Shown here: positions 8,942-16,144 of the stretch, piece by piece
Layout of the letters: each line of letters opens with the position of its first letter
How positions within the stretch are numbered: position 1 is the stretch's first letter
Assembly: GCA_944388245.1 (NCBI GenBank)
Contig: CALXIA010000021.1
Span: 1-38,527 of the forward strand
Reading direction: 5' to 3'
Length of the DNA: 38,527 nucleotides
Source: an uncultured Gemmiger sp.
GTDB lineage: Bacteria; Bacillota; Clostridia; Oscillospirales; Ruminococcaceae
The notes under the pieces: generated by a model
The model's database searches: none
Told to the model about the DNA's origin: nothing
What the model saw: the letters and a program-made list of their open reading frames with translations, nothing else
Made by a program: the position numbers and the translations under genes

Positions 8942-9577
8942 TTATACCAGCCCCGGCAGTTCGGCCAGGGTGTCGATGACCGGCACGCCGGCGCTCTCCA
9001 GCACGGCGCGGGGCTGATGCCCGGCGGCGCAGAGCACGCAGCGCACCCCCAGTTCCCGGGCCACCTCCGCGTCGTGGAGGGTATCCCCCACCAGCAGCGC
9101 CCGGGCGGGGTCCTGGCGGTCGCGGGCGATCCAGTCCCGGCCCAGCTGCACCTTGCTGCGGGCGTAGATGTCCCCTAGGCCCAGCAGTTCGTCGAACCAG
9201 CCGCCAACCCCCAGATTCTCCACCTGGCGGCGCAGGGTGGTGACGGGCGAGGCGGACAGGATCACCTGCCGGCAGCCCGCCGCCCGCAGGGCGGCCAGCG
9301 CCCCGGGGGCCTCGGCGGCCAGCGGGCAGGCCATGCTGTGGGGAATGTAGAACTGCATATACCGCTCGGCCAGAGCGGCAAAGGAATCTTGGGAAAAATC
9401 AAAGCCCGCCCGGCGGTAGTAGTCCTCGATGGGAAAGCCGAAGATGGCCTGATACGCCGCCCGGTCATACCGCTGGGGATAGCCGAACTGGGCCAGCAGC
9501 CAGTTGAGGCCCTCCACGCACAGCTCCACATCGTCCAGCAGGGTACCGTTCCAGTCCCAGATCACACAGTCGGTCAC
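8942..9577 (-). CDS. HAD-family hydrolase (phosphoglycolate phosphatase-like)
   Basis: This 211-residue HAD phosphatase has motif I VIWDWNGTLLDD, motif II VILSASP, motif III near the lysine of RSKVQLG, and motif IV LLVGDTLHDAE. The catalytic nucleophile is Asp8. The second motif-I position, usually the acid/base Asp, is Asn10, as in a known WDWNGT subgroup, so activity may differ from classic phosphatases. Start choice: the ATG at 9586 touches the AAAGGAG site with no spacing, whereas the GTG at 9577 sits 9 nt from it; GTG is preferred. It follows queT by 31 nt and is likely co-transcribed, which raises the possibility of a role in queuosine-precursor or nucleotide salvage (inference). Confidence 0.85.
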   Translation of the reverse strand: MTDCVIWDWNGTLLDDVELCVEGLNWLLAQFGYPQRYDRAAYQAIFGFPIEDYYRRAGFDFSQDSFAALAERYMQFYIPHSMACPLAAEAPGALAALRAAGCRQVILSASPVTTLRRQVENLGVGGWFDELLGLGDIYARSKVQLGRDWIARDRQDPARALLVGDTLHDAEVARELGVRCVLCAAGHQPRAVLESAGVPVIDTLAELPGLV

Positions 9578-9608
9578 AGCGGGCATCTCCTTTCCGGGCG
9601 GCGGCGGT

Positions 9609-10124
9609 TCAGCGGAACAGCCGGTTCAGCGCGGGGTTTGTCTCGATCAGTTTCACCAGAGCCACGCCCAGAACGCTGCAGCAGATGATCTCGCCAATGC
9701 CCACGGTCAGGGCGTTGAAGGCGGCGGCGGGCAGGGTGGCGGCGGCGTCCGGCACAAAGAAGGTCAGTTCCAGCGCGCCCACGATCACCGCGTTGACCAG
9801 CACCGGGGGCAGGCTGGCCGGGATGACCAGGCCGCGGATGCGCACGTTCCGCAGCAGCCAGGTGCCCACGCAGGCCACCAGGGTGGCGGCGGTGCCGAAG
9901 ACCACGTCCACAGGGGTGCTGCCCAGCAGGTTGGCCAGGAAGCAGCCCAGCACCGAGGAGACGATGTACTCCGGCCCGAACACCGGCAGCATCACCAGGG
10001 CCTCGGCAACGCGGAACTGCACCGGCCCGAAGGCGGCGTAGCCCAGCACCAGGCAGAGCACGGTGTAGACGGCCGCCAGCAGCGCGCAGCGGACAAGACG
10101 ACGGGTACGGTTGGTTTTTTGCAT
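9609..10124 (-). CDS. queT: QueT family transporter (queuosine precursor ECF S-component)
   Basis: This 171-residue membrane protein has about six hydrophobic helices and the family-typical segment FGPVQFRVAEALVMLPVF near residue 40. QueT proteins are the substrate-binding S-components that work with the shared ECF energy module (EcfAA'T, not in this window) to take up queuosine precursors for tRNA modification. The start is the ATG at 10124 (MQKTNRTRR); an in-frame start at 10196 would lie inside the structured leader. No strong ribosome site is seen, only a weak CCGGAG about 10 nt upstream, which could be an expression platform. Its own promoter and a 126-nt leader lie upstream, and the HAD gene downstream. 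Confidence 0.88.
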   Translation of the reverse strand: MQKTNRTRRLVRCALLAAVYTVLCLVLGYAAFGPVQFRVAEALVMLPVFGPEYIVSSVLGCFLANLLGSTPVDVVFGTAATLVACVGTWLLRNVRIRGLVIPASLPPVLVNAVIVGALELTFFVPDAAATLPAAAFNALTVGIGEIICCSVLGVALVKLIETNPALNRLFR

Positions 10125-10250
10125 AGCAATACACTCCGGCGGAAAGATTTTGCCCGCCGCGGCACCGCCAGTTCCGCGGGGGTGGTCCGCGCTCAACGGC
10201 GCGGCGGGCCTAAAATCCTAAGTTGCCCGGCACGGCCCGCAGGCCGCACG
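10125..10250 (-). promoter_or_regulatory. structured queT leader, candidate riboswitch
   Basis: From the predicted start site near 10250 the minus-strand leader runs about 126 nt to queT. It contains AACUUAGGAUUUUAGG, then a perfect 10-bp stem (10200-10209 with 10152-10161) enclosing a smaller CGCGG/CCGCG hairpin, then AAAAUCUUU and the weak ribosome site. preQ1 riboswitches of several classes control queT-type genes in Firmicutes, and class III is known from Ruminococcaceae. I could not match a class by eye, so the assignment is inference from gene, length and fold. Confidence 0.45.
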
Positions 10251-10256
10251 AATGGT

Positions 10257-10285
10257 ATTATACCGCGCTTTCCCGCCCGGCGCAA
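10257..10285 (-). promoter_or_regulatory. queT promoter
   Basis: On the minus strand TTGCGC (10285-10280) and a perfect TATAAT (10262-10257) are separated by 17 bp. It lies immediately after the degV terminator. Confidence 0.8.
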
Positions 10286-10287
10286 GC

Positions 10288-10323
10288 AAAAAATGAGCCG
10301 GGGGAGATACCCTCTCCCCCGGC
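10288..10323 (-). terminator. terminator of the pdxK-like/trmL/degV operon
   Basis: On the minus strand an 11-bp stem (10323-10313 with 10307-10297, 5-nt loop) is followed, after CTCA, by TTTTTT at 10293-10288. Confidence 0.85.
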
Positions 10324-10349
10324 CGGCTTTGCGATTATGTACTGGCAGC

Positions 10350-11222
10350 TTACCGCCGGGCCTCGCCCAGGTAGACCAGGGCGATGGCGTCGGGGCCGGT
10401 GTTGCTGGAGACGGCGGCGCCCAGGTGGAACACCTGCATGGGCGGATGGCCGAACTCCTTTTTGCACTGGCGCACCAGATCGTCCACACAGGCCACGTCG
10501 GTGTAGCCGATCATATAGCCCTCGTTTTTGATGTCGGTGGCGCGGGCGGCGGCCAGCTTGACCATGGCGGGCAGCACGGCGGCGTCCCCCCGCACCTTGT
10601 TCTGCACCACGCTGACCCCGTCGATCAGGCTGATCACCGGGCGCAGGCCCAGCAGCTCGCCGGCGAAGGCCGCGGCGGCGCTGATCCGGCCGCTCTTCTT
10701 CATCTGTTTCAGGCTGAAGGCCGCCAGGATCGCCTCGCTGCGGGCGTAGGTGCGCTCCAGTTCGGCCACCGCCATCCGCACCTCGCCGCCGTTGCGGATC
10801 TTGCGGGCGGCCTCGCAGATGGGCCAGCCCTGCACCATCGAGTAGGTATGGCTGTCCACCAGATGGATCTTCAGCTTGTGGCCGGGGCGCTCCTCCTCCA
10901 GCATGTCCAGCGCCATGCGGGCGGCGTCGTAGGTGGCGCTGCCGGTGGAGTTCAGGGTCACGTGCAGCACCTCGGTGTACTCCTCGTCCACATACTTGCA
11001 GTACTGCTCACAGAAGCGGATCGCGGTGATGTGGGCGGTGCTGGGCACCCCCTTGGCGTTGCGCAGCATGTCGTAGAACTGCTCCATGGTGAAGTCCTGC
11101 CGCTCGGTATAACTGACGCCGTCCAGCGTGATGGTAAAGGGCAGGATGTCGATGCCGTACCGCGCTTCCAGCTCAGCGGGGATATCGCAGGCGGAGTCGG
11201 TGAGGATGGCGATCTTGCTCAT
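10350..11222 (-). CDS. DegV family fatty-acid-binding protein
   Basis: This 290-residue protein matches DegV/FakB along its length. It opens with MSKIAILTDSACDIPAEL, contains the PSTAHIT lipid-contacting loop near residue 60 and the LNSTGSATYDAA segment, and ends in a domain with HLGAAVSSNTGPDAIALVYLG. FakB-type proteins hold a fatty acid for phosphorylation by the kinase FakA, which feeds exogenous fatty acids into phospholipid synthesis. No FakA is in this window. The ATG at 11222 has a moderate GGAAGCGAGG site upstream. It is the last gene of an operon with the pyridoxal-kinase-like gene and trmL, 26 nt after trmL, and is followed by a clear terminator. Confidence 0.92.
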   Translation of the reverse strand: MSKIAILTDSACDIPAELEARYGIDILPFTITLDGVSYTERQDFTMEQFYDMLRNAKGVPSTAHITAIRFCEQYCKYVDEEYTEVLHVTLNSTGSATYDAARMALDMLEEERPGHKLKIHLVDSHTYSMVQGWPICEAARKIRNGGEVRMAVAELERTYARSEAILAAFSLKQMKKSGRISAAAAFAGELLGLRPVISLIDGVSVVQNKVRGDAAVLPAMVKLAAARATDIKNEGYMIGYTDVACVDDLVRQCKKEFGHPPMQVFHLGAAVSSNTGPDAIALVYLGEARR

Positions 11223-11248
11223 CGGTAAAACCTCGCTTCCTAAAAAGT

Positions 11249-11746
11249 TCAGGCCCAGTCATACTCCCGCAGGCGGCCGGCGTTCTGCAGCGCGGGGAAA
11301 TCCCACTGGCGCAGCACCTCGTACACCCCCACCGCCACGGTGTTGGACAGGTTCAAGCTGCGCGCCTCGCCCCGCATGGGCAGCCGCACGCAGTTGGGCT
11401 GGTTCTTCACCAGCAGCGATTCCGGCAAGCCGGCGTCCTCCCGGCCGAAGACCAGGTACGCCCCGTCCGGATAGCGCAGGTCGGTATACCGGCCGGGCGC
11501 CTTGGTGGTGAAGTAATAGTACGGGCCGCTGTTGCGGGCAAAGAAATCCGCCAGCCCTTTGTAATATGTTATATCCAACAGGTGCCAGTAGTCAAGCCCC
11601 GCCCGCTTGAGTTTCCGGTCATCCACCGTGAAGCCCATCGGCCCCACCAGATGCAGCCGGGCGCCGGTGGCGGCGCAGGTGCGGGCAATGTTGCCGGTAT
11701 TCTGGGGGATCTGCGGCTCCACCAGCACGATGTTCAGCTGCGGCAT
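11249..11746 (-). CDS. trmL: tRNA (cytidine/uridine-34-2'-O)-methyltransferase TrmL
   Basis: This 165-residue SPOUT methyltransferase uses S-adenosylmethionine to methylate the wobble ribose of tRNA-Leu isoacceptors. Visible family features are LVEPQIPQNTGNIARTC at the N-terminus, the YLVFGREDAGLPE loop and the knot-forming C-terminus RLPMRGEARSLNLSNTVAVG. The length is that of a minimal SPOUT enzyme, as in Escherichia coli TrmL. The ATG at 11746 lies 3 nt after the stop of the upstream kinase gene, and the ribosome site GGAGGAGTGAG falls within that gene's last codons, so translation is probably coupled. Confidence 0.93.
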   Translation of the reverse strand: MPQLNIVLVEPQIPQNTGNIARTCAATGARLHLVGPMGFTVDDRKLKRAGLDYWHLLDITYYKGLADFFARNSGPYYYFTTKAPGRYTDLRYPDGAYLVFGREDAGLPESLLVKNQPNCVRLPMRGEARSLNLSNTVAVGVYEVLRQWDFPALQNAGRLREYDWA

Positions 11747-11749
11747 GGC

Positions 11750-12580
11750 TCACTCCTCCCGCACCGGCGCCAGCCGGGCCAGCAGCGGCTCATACCACAC
11801 GCCCAGCCGGGTGTCCGAGGTGGGGGCGGTGTGGCTGATGGCCTGCCAGACGAACTCGGCGGCCATATCGGCGGCGGCGCTGAGCGCGTTGCCCCGCATG
11901 AGCGAGCCCGCCAGCACCGCGGCGAACAGGTCCCCGGTGCCGGGGAAGCTGCGGGCCAGCCGGGGCTTCTGCACCAGGAAGGCGGTGCGCCCGGCGGCGC
12001 ACACCCCGATGTTCTTGCCCATGGGCAGCCCGGTGACGATGGCCCCGGTGCCCAGCCGCTCCCGCAGACGCTCCGCCAAAGCGAAGGCCCAGTCCGGGGT
12101 GACCGGGCCCTCGGGCACCGGCTCGTCCAGCAGCAGGCAGGCCTCGGTCAGGTTGGGCAGCACCAGGTCGGCCCGGGCGGCCAGTTCCCGGACGGGTTCC
12201 ACCGCCCCCTCCATGCCCCGGTACAGCTTGCCGTTGTCGGCCATGGCCGGATCCAGCAGCTTGAGGGCCGCGGGCCACTGGGAAAACGCCTGGGCGGCGG
12301 CGTCGCGGGCCGCGGCGTCCGGCAGATAGCTGGCCAGCACACAGCTGACCTCCAGCCCCAGTTCCTTGTAGCTGGTCAAGGCCCGGGCGGCATAGTCGCC
12401 CACATTCATCCGCACCGGCTCGCCCAGCCCGCCGGTGTGGCAGGAGAGCACTGCGGTGGGCACCGGCAGCGGCTCAAAGCCCATGGTCGCCAGGACCGGG
12501 GCCACCGACCCCATCCCCGCCCGGCCCAGGCAGGCCAGGTCATGTACGCACAAAACAACAGGTGGCGCGATCGTTTTCAC
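11750..12580 (-). CDS. pyridoxamine/pyridoxal kinase-like protein (PfkB/ribokinase fold)
   Basis: This 276-residue kinase matches the clostridial pyridoxamine kinase group. The N-terminus VVLCVHDLACLGRAGMGSVAPVL is followed by PTAVLSCHTGG, a substrate-lid segment; DLVLPNLTEACLLL is the central nucleotide-fold strand; SFPGTGDLFAAVLAG holds the anion-hole GTGD with its catalytic Asp. The reaction is ATP-dependent phosphorylation of a B6 vitamer in salvage. The GTG at 12580 is chosen because it follows GAGGG at 7 nt and matches the family N-terminus; the upstream in-frame start at 12793 lies beyond the promoter. It is first gene of the operon with trmL and the DegV-family gene. Exact vitamer preference cannot be read from sequence. 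Confidence 0.88.
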   Translation of the reverse strand: MKTIAPPVVLCVHDLACLGRAGMGSVAPVLATMGFEPLPVPTAVLSCHTGGLGEPVRMNVGDYAARALTSYKELGLEVSCVLASYLPDAAARDAAAQAFSQWPAALKLLDPAMADNGKLYRGMEGAVEPVRELAARADLVLPNLTEACLLLDEPVPEGPVTPDWAFALAERLRERLGTGAIVTGLPMGKNIGVCAAGRTAFLVQKPRLARSFPGTGDLFAAVLAGSLMRGNALSAAADMAAEFVWQAISHTAPTSDTRLGVWYEPLLARLAPVREE

Positions 12581-12683
12581 TGTTTTTCCCTCTTTTCCGC
12601 AAAGCGGCCTCCCCGGCCGGTCCACAGGGCCGGGCGCTCTTTCCCGCCTTGCCCGGCGGGACAGCGAAAGGCCTATGCGGTTT

Positions 12684-12689
12684 ATTATA
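12684..12689 (-). promoter_or_regulatory. extended -10 promoter of the pdxK-like operon
   Basis: On the minus strand TGG precedes a perfect TATAAT (12689-12684), which fits an extended -10 element; the -35 region is poor. It gives a leader of about 95 nt. Confidence 0.6.
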
Positions 12690-12843
12690 CCACACAAGCC
12701 GGACAAAAAACAGCGGTTTGTGCCCACAGCCCCCGGAATCCGCGGCAAAAACGCACCGCCGGGCCGGGTATGGAATCCGCCGGGCCGGGGCACACTAGTT
12801 TTGCGCCGCCCCAGGGGGCGGACCGAAAAGGAGGATACGCAGA

Positions 12844-13038
12844 ATGGACAAGAACACTTCCGCCATGATCAGCGCCGCCGCCCCGGCCATGCTGGGCATC
12901 GCGGCCGTGGCCGCGGTGGGCGCGGCCGGCGCGGCCATGGCCCGCAACCGCAAACCCGCCCGCAAGATGGCCCGCAAGGTGGCCAAAGGCGCCGAAAAGG
13001 CTGTCATGAAGATGGACAAGGTGCTGCGCCAGTTCTGA
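12844..13038 (+). CDS. small membrane protein, unknown function
   Basis: A 64-residue ORF starts with ATG after a strong AAAAGGAGG site (9 nt spacing). Residues about 8-32 are an Ala/Gly-rich hydrophobic helix (ISAAAPAMLGIAAVAAVG) followed by a strongly basic tail with repeated Arg/Lys (ARNRKPARKMARKVAKGAEK). This is the shape of small clostridial proteins with one membrane helix and a cationic amphipathic end. The ribosome site and the terminator 16 nt after the stop support a real gene. A convincing promoter was not found, though a small hairpin lies at about 12806-12821. No function can be assigned; a membrane-stress peptide or toxin-like role is only a guess. Confidence 0.7.
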   Translation: MDKNTSAMISAAAPAMLGIAAVAAVGAAGAAMARNRKPARKMARKVAKGAEKAVMKMDKVLRQF

Positions 13039-13054
13039 GCGGCGGCCACCGCAG

Positions 13055-13091
13055 ACCACACGCCCCGGACCTGTCGGCCCGGGCGTGTGGT
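13055..13091 (+). terminator. terminator after the small membrane protein gene
   Basis: An 11-bp stem (13055-13065 with 13081-13091) encloses a loop with a further short stem and is followed by TTATACATTT. Confidence 0.75.
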
Positions 13092-13127
13092 TTATACATT
13101 TAGTATATTTTTATCAGTTTGTACCCA

Positions 13128-13703
13128 TCACGCGGTGGCGCGGGCGTTCTCACAGCTCTTGGTCAGGGCGGTGAGGATATCGCCGTGGGCGTCCCACAGG
13201 CTCATGGTGGCGCTGGCGGTCAGATCGGCCAGCGCGGTCTGCTCATCGGGGGTCAGGGCGTCAAACTTGGCCTTGTCCTCGTCGCTGGACTTGTCGGTGA
13301 TCTTCAGCGGGCGGCCGTTGGAATCGGAGCAGCTGGCGGCGAACCAGGCCTCCACCTCGTCGATGGTCTTGCCGGCGAAGAAGGCCTCAAAGGCGTTCAT
13401 CTCGTCGGTCCAGGTGCCGCTGCCCAGCTGGTAGCCGTCGCCGCGCTGGCGCTTGGTCTGCCAGGAAGCGACCTCCTCCAAAAAGCTCTCGTCGGTGGGC
13501 TCGATGGTGCCGTCCATCACCGCGTCGTGGTTTTCATCGTAGTTGTAGCCGCCCTTGCCGGGATACCCGGAGAAATGGGGCATACCGTCCCCATCGTAGT
13601 TGGGGGTGGCCACCTCCACCTGGTCCACGTTCAGGGCCACGATCTTGCCGTCGCCGTCAAACAGCGCCTGCACCGCCACGGTGTTGAAGTTGTAGACCGG
13701 CAC
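13128..13703 (-). pseudogene. 5'-truncated secreted protein of a clostridial FMN-binding-like family
   Basis: The visible 191 residues match the C-terminal part of a family of clostridial secreted proteins or lipoproteins whose layout is a GSSKD-like start, a strand with (D)GDGKIVALNVDQ, a central TDEMNAFEAFFAGKTIDEVEAWF segment and a final ADLTASATMSLWDAHGDILTALTKS. Identification is from memory of the family pattern. The N-terminus with signal peptide is missing. The frame stays family-like a little beyond the GTG at 13703 (GSDDKDVPVYN) and then enters sequence belonging to a kinase gene on the other strand. No ribosome site or promoter is present. It is most likely a deletion remnant, or one half of a misjoined contig. 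Confidence 0.7.
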
Positions 13704-13707
13704 ATCC

Positions 13708-14283
13708 TTGTCATCGGAACCGGGGCCCTGCCGGCCGGTGGCGCTGACCCGCCGGGCCGCCGAGATCCTGTGGACCCTGGCCCGGATGCAGGCTCCCGGC
13801 TACACGGTAGAGCGGAAGGTGTACAGCCTGCGGGCGATCGTGCAGGACGCGGGCCGGTCGCTGGCGCAGCTGGCCCGGCGGCAGGGGGTGACCTTCGCGC
13901 TGGAATTGCCCGAGCCGGACGCGGAAAAGGACCGGGTGCTGACCCATTACGACCGAATGCGCCAGCTGGTGATGATCCTGAGCGAGAACGGGATCAAGTA
14001 CACCCGGCCGGGCGGCCGGGCCGGGATGCGGCTGGAATATGGTCCCGCCGGGCCGCTGGTGCTGGCGTGGGACCAGGGCGTGGGCATCCCGCCGGAGGAA
14101 CAGGGCCGGGTGTTCGACCGGTTCTACCGGGGCGTGAACCGGACCGCCGCGGCCGGCGAGGGGCTTGGGCTGGCCATCGCCCGGCAGCTGAGCCAGCTGC
14201 TGGACGCGCCGATCCGTCTGGAACGCACCGGGCCGGAGGGCAGCCTGTTCAGCCTTCATCCTCCCGCCGCGCGGGAGGGATGA
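13708..14283 (+). pseudogene. 5'-truncated sensor histidine kinase (HATPase_c half only)
   Basis: These 191 residues are the catalytic end of a histidine kinase: a partial X-region helix (ILWTLARMQAPGY), an N-box-like MILSENGIKYTRPGG, the G1 box DQGVGIPPEEQ, the F-box VFDRFYRG and the G2 box GEGLGLAIARQL. The sensor, HAMP and H-box with the phosphorylated His are absent. The nominal start is a TTG without ribosome site at the junction with the truncated gene on the other strand. The stop is followed directly by a strong terminator, so the 3' end is intact. No response regulator is adjacent. Expression and function are unlikely without the upstream part. Confidence 0.8.
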
Positions 14284-14287
14284 ATCC

Positions 14288-14333
14288 AAAACACCGGGGC
14301 GCAGGCCGCAAAGCGGTCTGCGCCCCGGTGTTT
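14288..14333. terminator. bidirectional terminator between kinase fragment and mtgA
   Basis: A perfect 16-bp stem (14288-14303 with 14318-14333) starts with AAA and ends with TTT. Its right arm touches the mtgA stop codon. Confidence 0.8.
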
Positions 14334-14995
14334 CATTCCGCCGCCAGCGCGTGGGGGTTGCGGGTAGCGGGGCTTTTCAGGGTGTCCACCAGGGCCTGGC
14401 ACTGGGCCGGGGTCAGGGCCATCGGCGCGCAGCCGTAGTAGTGCTCGGCCGCGGCCCGCAGGCCGGTGCAGCCCTCCCCGAACCAGACCACGTTGATGTA
14501 CAGTTCCAGGATCTCGTCCTTGGTGAGCAGGCTCTCCAGCCGCCAGGCGGCAAACACCTCCGCGATCTTGCGGGTAAACCGCTTTTCAAAGCTGAACCAC
14601 AGGTTTTTGGCCAGCTGCTGGGTGATGGTGCTGCCCCCCTGGGCCAGCCGGCCCTGGCGCAGGTTTTCCGCCGCCGCCCGCAGGATGGCCAGCGGGTCCA
14701 CCCCGCCGTGGGTGTAAAAGCGGTGGTCCTCCGAGGAGAGCAGCATCTGCCGGAAGGCCGCTGGGGTCTCGTCCAGCGGCAGAAAATCCTCCCGCTGGCG
14801 CACCCGGGCGATGGCCGCTTCGGGCGGGTCGGCGGCCAGGGCCTGCCGGTACATGTCCCGGCCCGCGTCGATCAGCACCGCCGCGCCGGCCCCTGCGGCC
14901 AGCACCGCCAGCGCCAGCACCCCCGCCAGCAGCCGGCCCAGCGCCCGCAGCGCCCGGCGCAGGCCGGGCCGGGCGATTGATGTTGTGGCTTGCAT
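14333..14995 (-). CDS. mtgA: monofunctional peptidoglycan glycosyltransferase (GT51)
   Basis: This 220-residue protein has a basic N-terminus, one membrane helix (about residues 20-43) and a GT51 domain without a transpeptidase domain. The motifs appear in order: SSEDHRFYTHGGVD with catalytic Glu89, GGSTITQQLAKN (120-131), RKIAEVFAAWRLE (142-154) and KDEILELYINVVWFG. It polymerises lipid II into glycan strands on the outer membrane face and releases undecaprenyl pyrophosphate. The ATG at 14995 follows GAGGAGGGA at about 6 nt. Its upstream neighbour popT recycles the same lipid carrier, although a terminator separates the two. Length is typical for monofunctional enzymes. Confidence 0.93.
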   Translation of the reverse strand: MQATTSIARPGLRRALRALGRLLAGVLALAVLAAGAGAAVLIDAGRDMYRQALAADPPEAAIARVRQREDFLPLDETPAAFRQMLLSSEDHRFYTHGGVDPLAILRAAAENLRQGRLAQGGSTITQQLAKNLWFSFEKRFTRKIAEVFAAWRLESLLTKDEILELYINVVWFGEGCTGLRAAAEHYYGCAPMALTPAQCQALVDTLKSPATRNPHALAAE

Positions 14996-15088
14996 GGAAC
15001 TTCCCTCCTCTTACGGCTATCCTACCACCAGGGAGGGCCCGCCGCCATCGAATCACCTTACGGATGGCGAACAGTTTTGTCACAAACC

Positions 15089-15120
15089 AAAAACCCGCCG
15101 CCCCCAAAGGGAGCAGCGGG
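15089..15120 (-). terminator. popT terminator
   Basis: On the minus strand a 12-bp stem with two G-U pairs (15120-15109 with 15105-15094, 3-nt loop) is followed by TTTTT. Confidence 0.8.
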
Positions 15121-15134
15121 CCGGGAGACCGGGT

Positions 15135-16019
15135 TTATTCCTTTTCGCCCATGAGCAGGGTGACCCAGGCGCCGGCGGCGCCCAGCACGATGCCCACCAC
15201 CAGCTCGATCCAGTTGATGCCGCCGGCCAGCGCGCCGGAGGCGTAGAGGATGGCGAAGGGAGAGGACACCACCAGCCCGATGATGGCGGCGTAGGTCTGG
15301 CTGGGGAACCGGTCAAACAGCCAGTCGATGAGTTTGGCGATCAGCAGGATGCCCAGCAGCACCCCGATGCCGAAGGGGGCCAGCAGCAGCACGCCCTGGA
15401 ATACCCCGCCAAAATCCAGCGCCTTGAGCGCCGAGATGGTGCCGGTGACCGCGTTGATGATGCCGTAGTAGTAGCCCAGGATCATCAGCACCATGCTGCC
15501 GGACACCCCCGGGATCACCATGGTGGCGCTGGCGATCAGCCCCAGCACCACCAGCAGCAGGGCCATGCCCACGCTGGGGGTCAGGCTCTGCACCCCGTCG
15601 CTGCCGCTCTGCAGCAGGGGCATGCCCACCCCCACCGCCAGCAGCACCAGGAAGGCCAGCGCCTCGGAGATGCCCGCCTTGCCGCCGGGCTTTTTGGCCG
15701 CGCTTTTTTTCAGGGAGGGCCACAGCACCGGCAGCCCGCCCAGGATCAGCCCCACAAAGGTCAGGCAGGTGGCCAGGGTGTGCTGAGCCAGCAGGTATTC
15801 GATCAGGTAGCTGAAGCCCACCACGCCGATGGCCATACCCACCAGCAGAGGGGCCAGGATGCGCACGCTGCGCATAAAGTTCTTGGTCAGGCCGTTGACC
15901 GCCCCGATGAGCTTGTCGTAGATGCCCATAGAGACCGCCATCGTGCCGCCGGATACGCCGGGGATCACGTTGGCGATGCCGATCACGATACCCCGCACAA
16001 TGTCCAGGATGGTTTTCAT
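15135..16019 (-). CDS. popT: DUF368 family undecaprenyl-phosphate translocase PopT
   Basis: This 294-residue polytopic membrane protein has the inverted-repeat signature of DUF368: PGVSGGT at residues 20-26 and PGVSGSM at 170-176, each beside a hydrophobic helix. DUF368/PopT proteins were shown to return undecaprenyl phosphate to the inner membrane face for reuse in wall synthesis. The ATG at 16019 follows AAAGGAG at about 10 nt. The gene has its own promoter (16090-16118) and terminator (15089-15120). It stands directly upstream of mtgA, which consumes lipid II and regenerates the carrier on the outside, a meaningful neighbourhood. Confidence 0.88.
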   Translation of the reverse strand: MKTILDIVRGIVIGIANVIPGVSGGTMAVSMGIYDKLIGAVNGLTKNFMRSVRILAPLLVGMAIGVVGFSYLIEYLLAQHTLATCLTFVGLILGGLPVLWPSLKKSAAKKPGGKAGISEALAFLVLLAVGVGMPLLQSGSDGVQSLTPSVGMALLLVVLGLIASATMVIPGVSGSMVLMILGYYYGIINAVTGTISALKALDFGGVFQGVLLLAPFGIGVLLGILLIAKLIDWLFDRFPSQTYAAIIGLVVSSPFAILYASGALAGGINWIELVVGIVLGAAGAWVTLLMGEKE

Positions 16020-16089
16020 TTTGTGGTTACTCCTTTACCGTTTCGTCGTTTCCCAGGGAAAAAGCGCGCCGCAAAGGCACACTGCCTAT

Positions 16090-16118
16090 ACTATATACGA
16101 AAGCGGCGCCGGTTGCAA
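16090..16118 (-). promoter_or_regulatory. popT promoter
   Basis: On the minus strand TTGCAA (16118-16113) and TATAGT (16095-16090) are separated by 17 bp. Confidence 0.8.
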
Positions 16119-16144
16119 TGCATCCGACGCCGATTTTTGCGATT

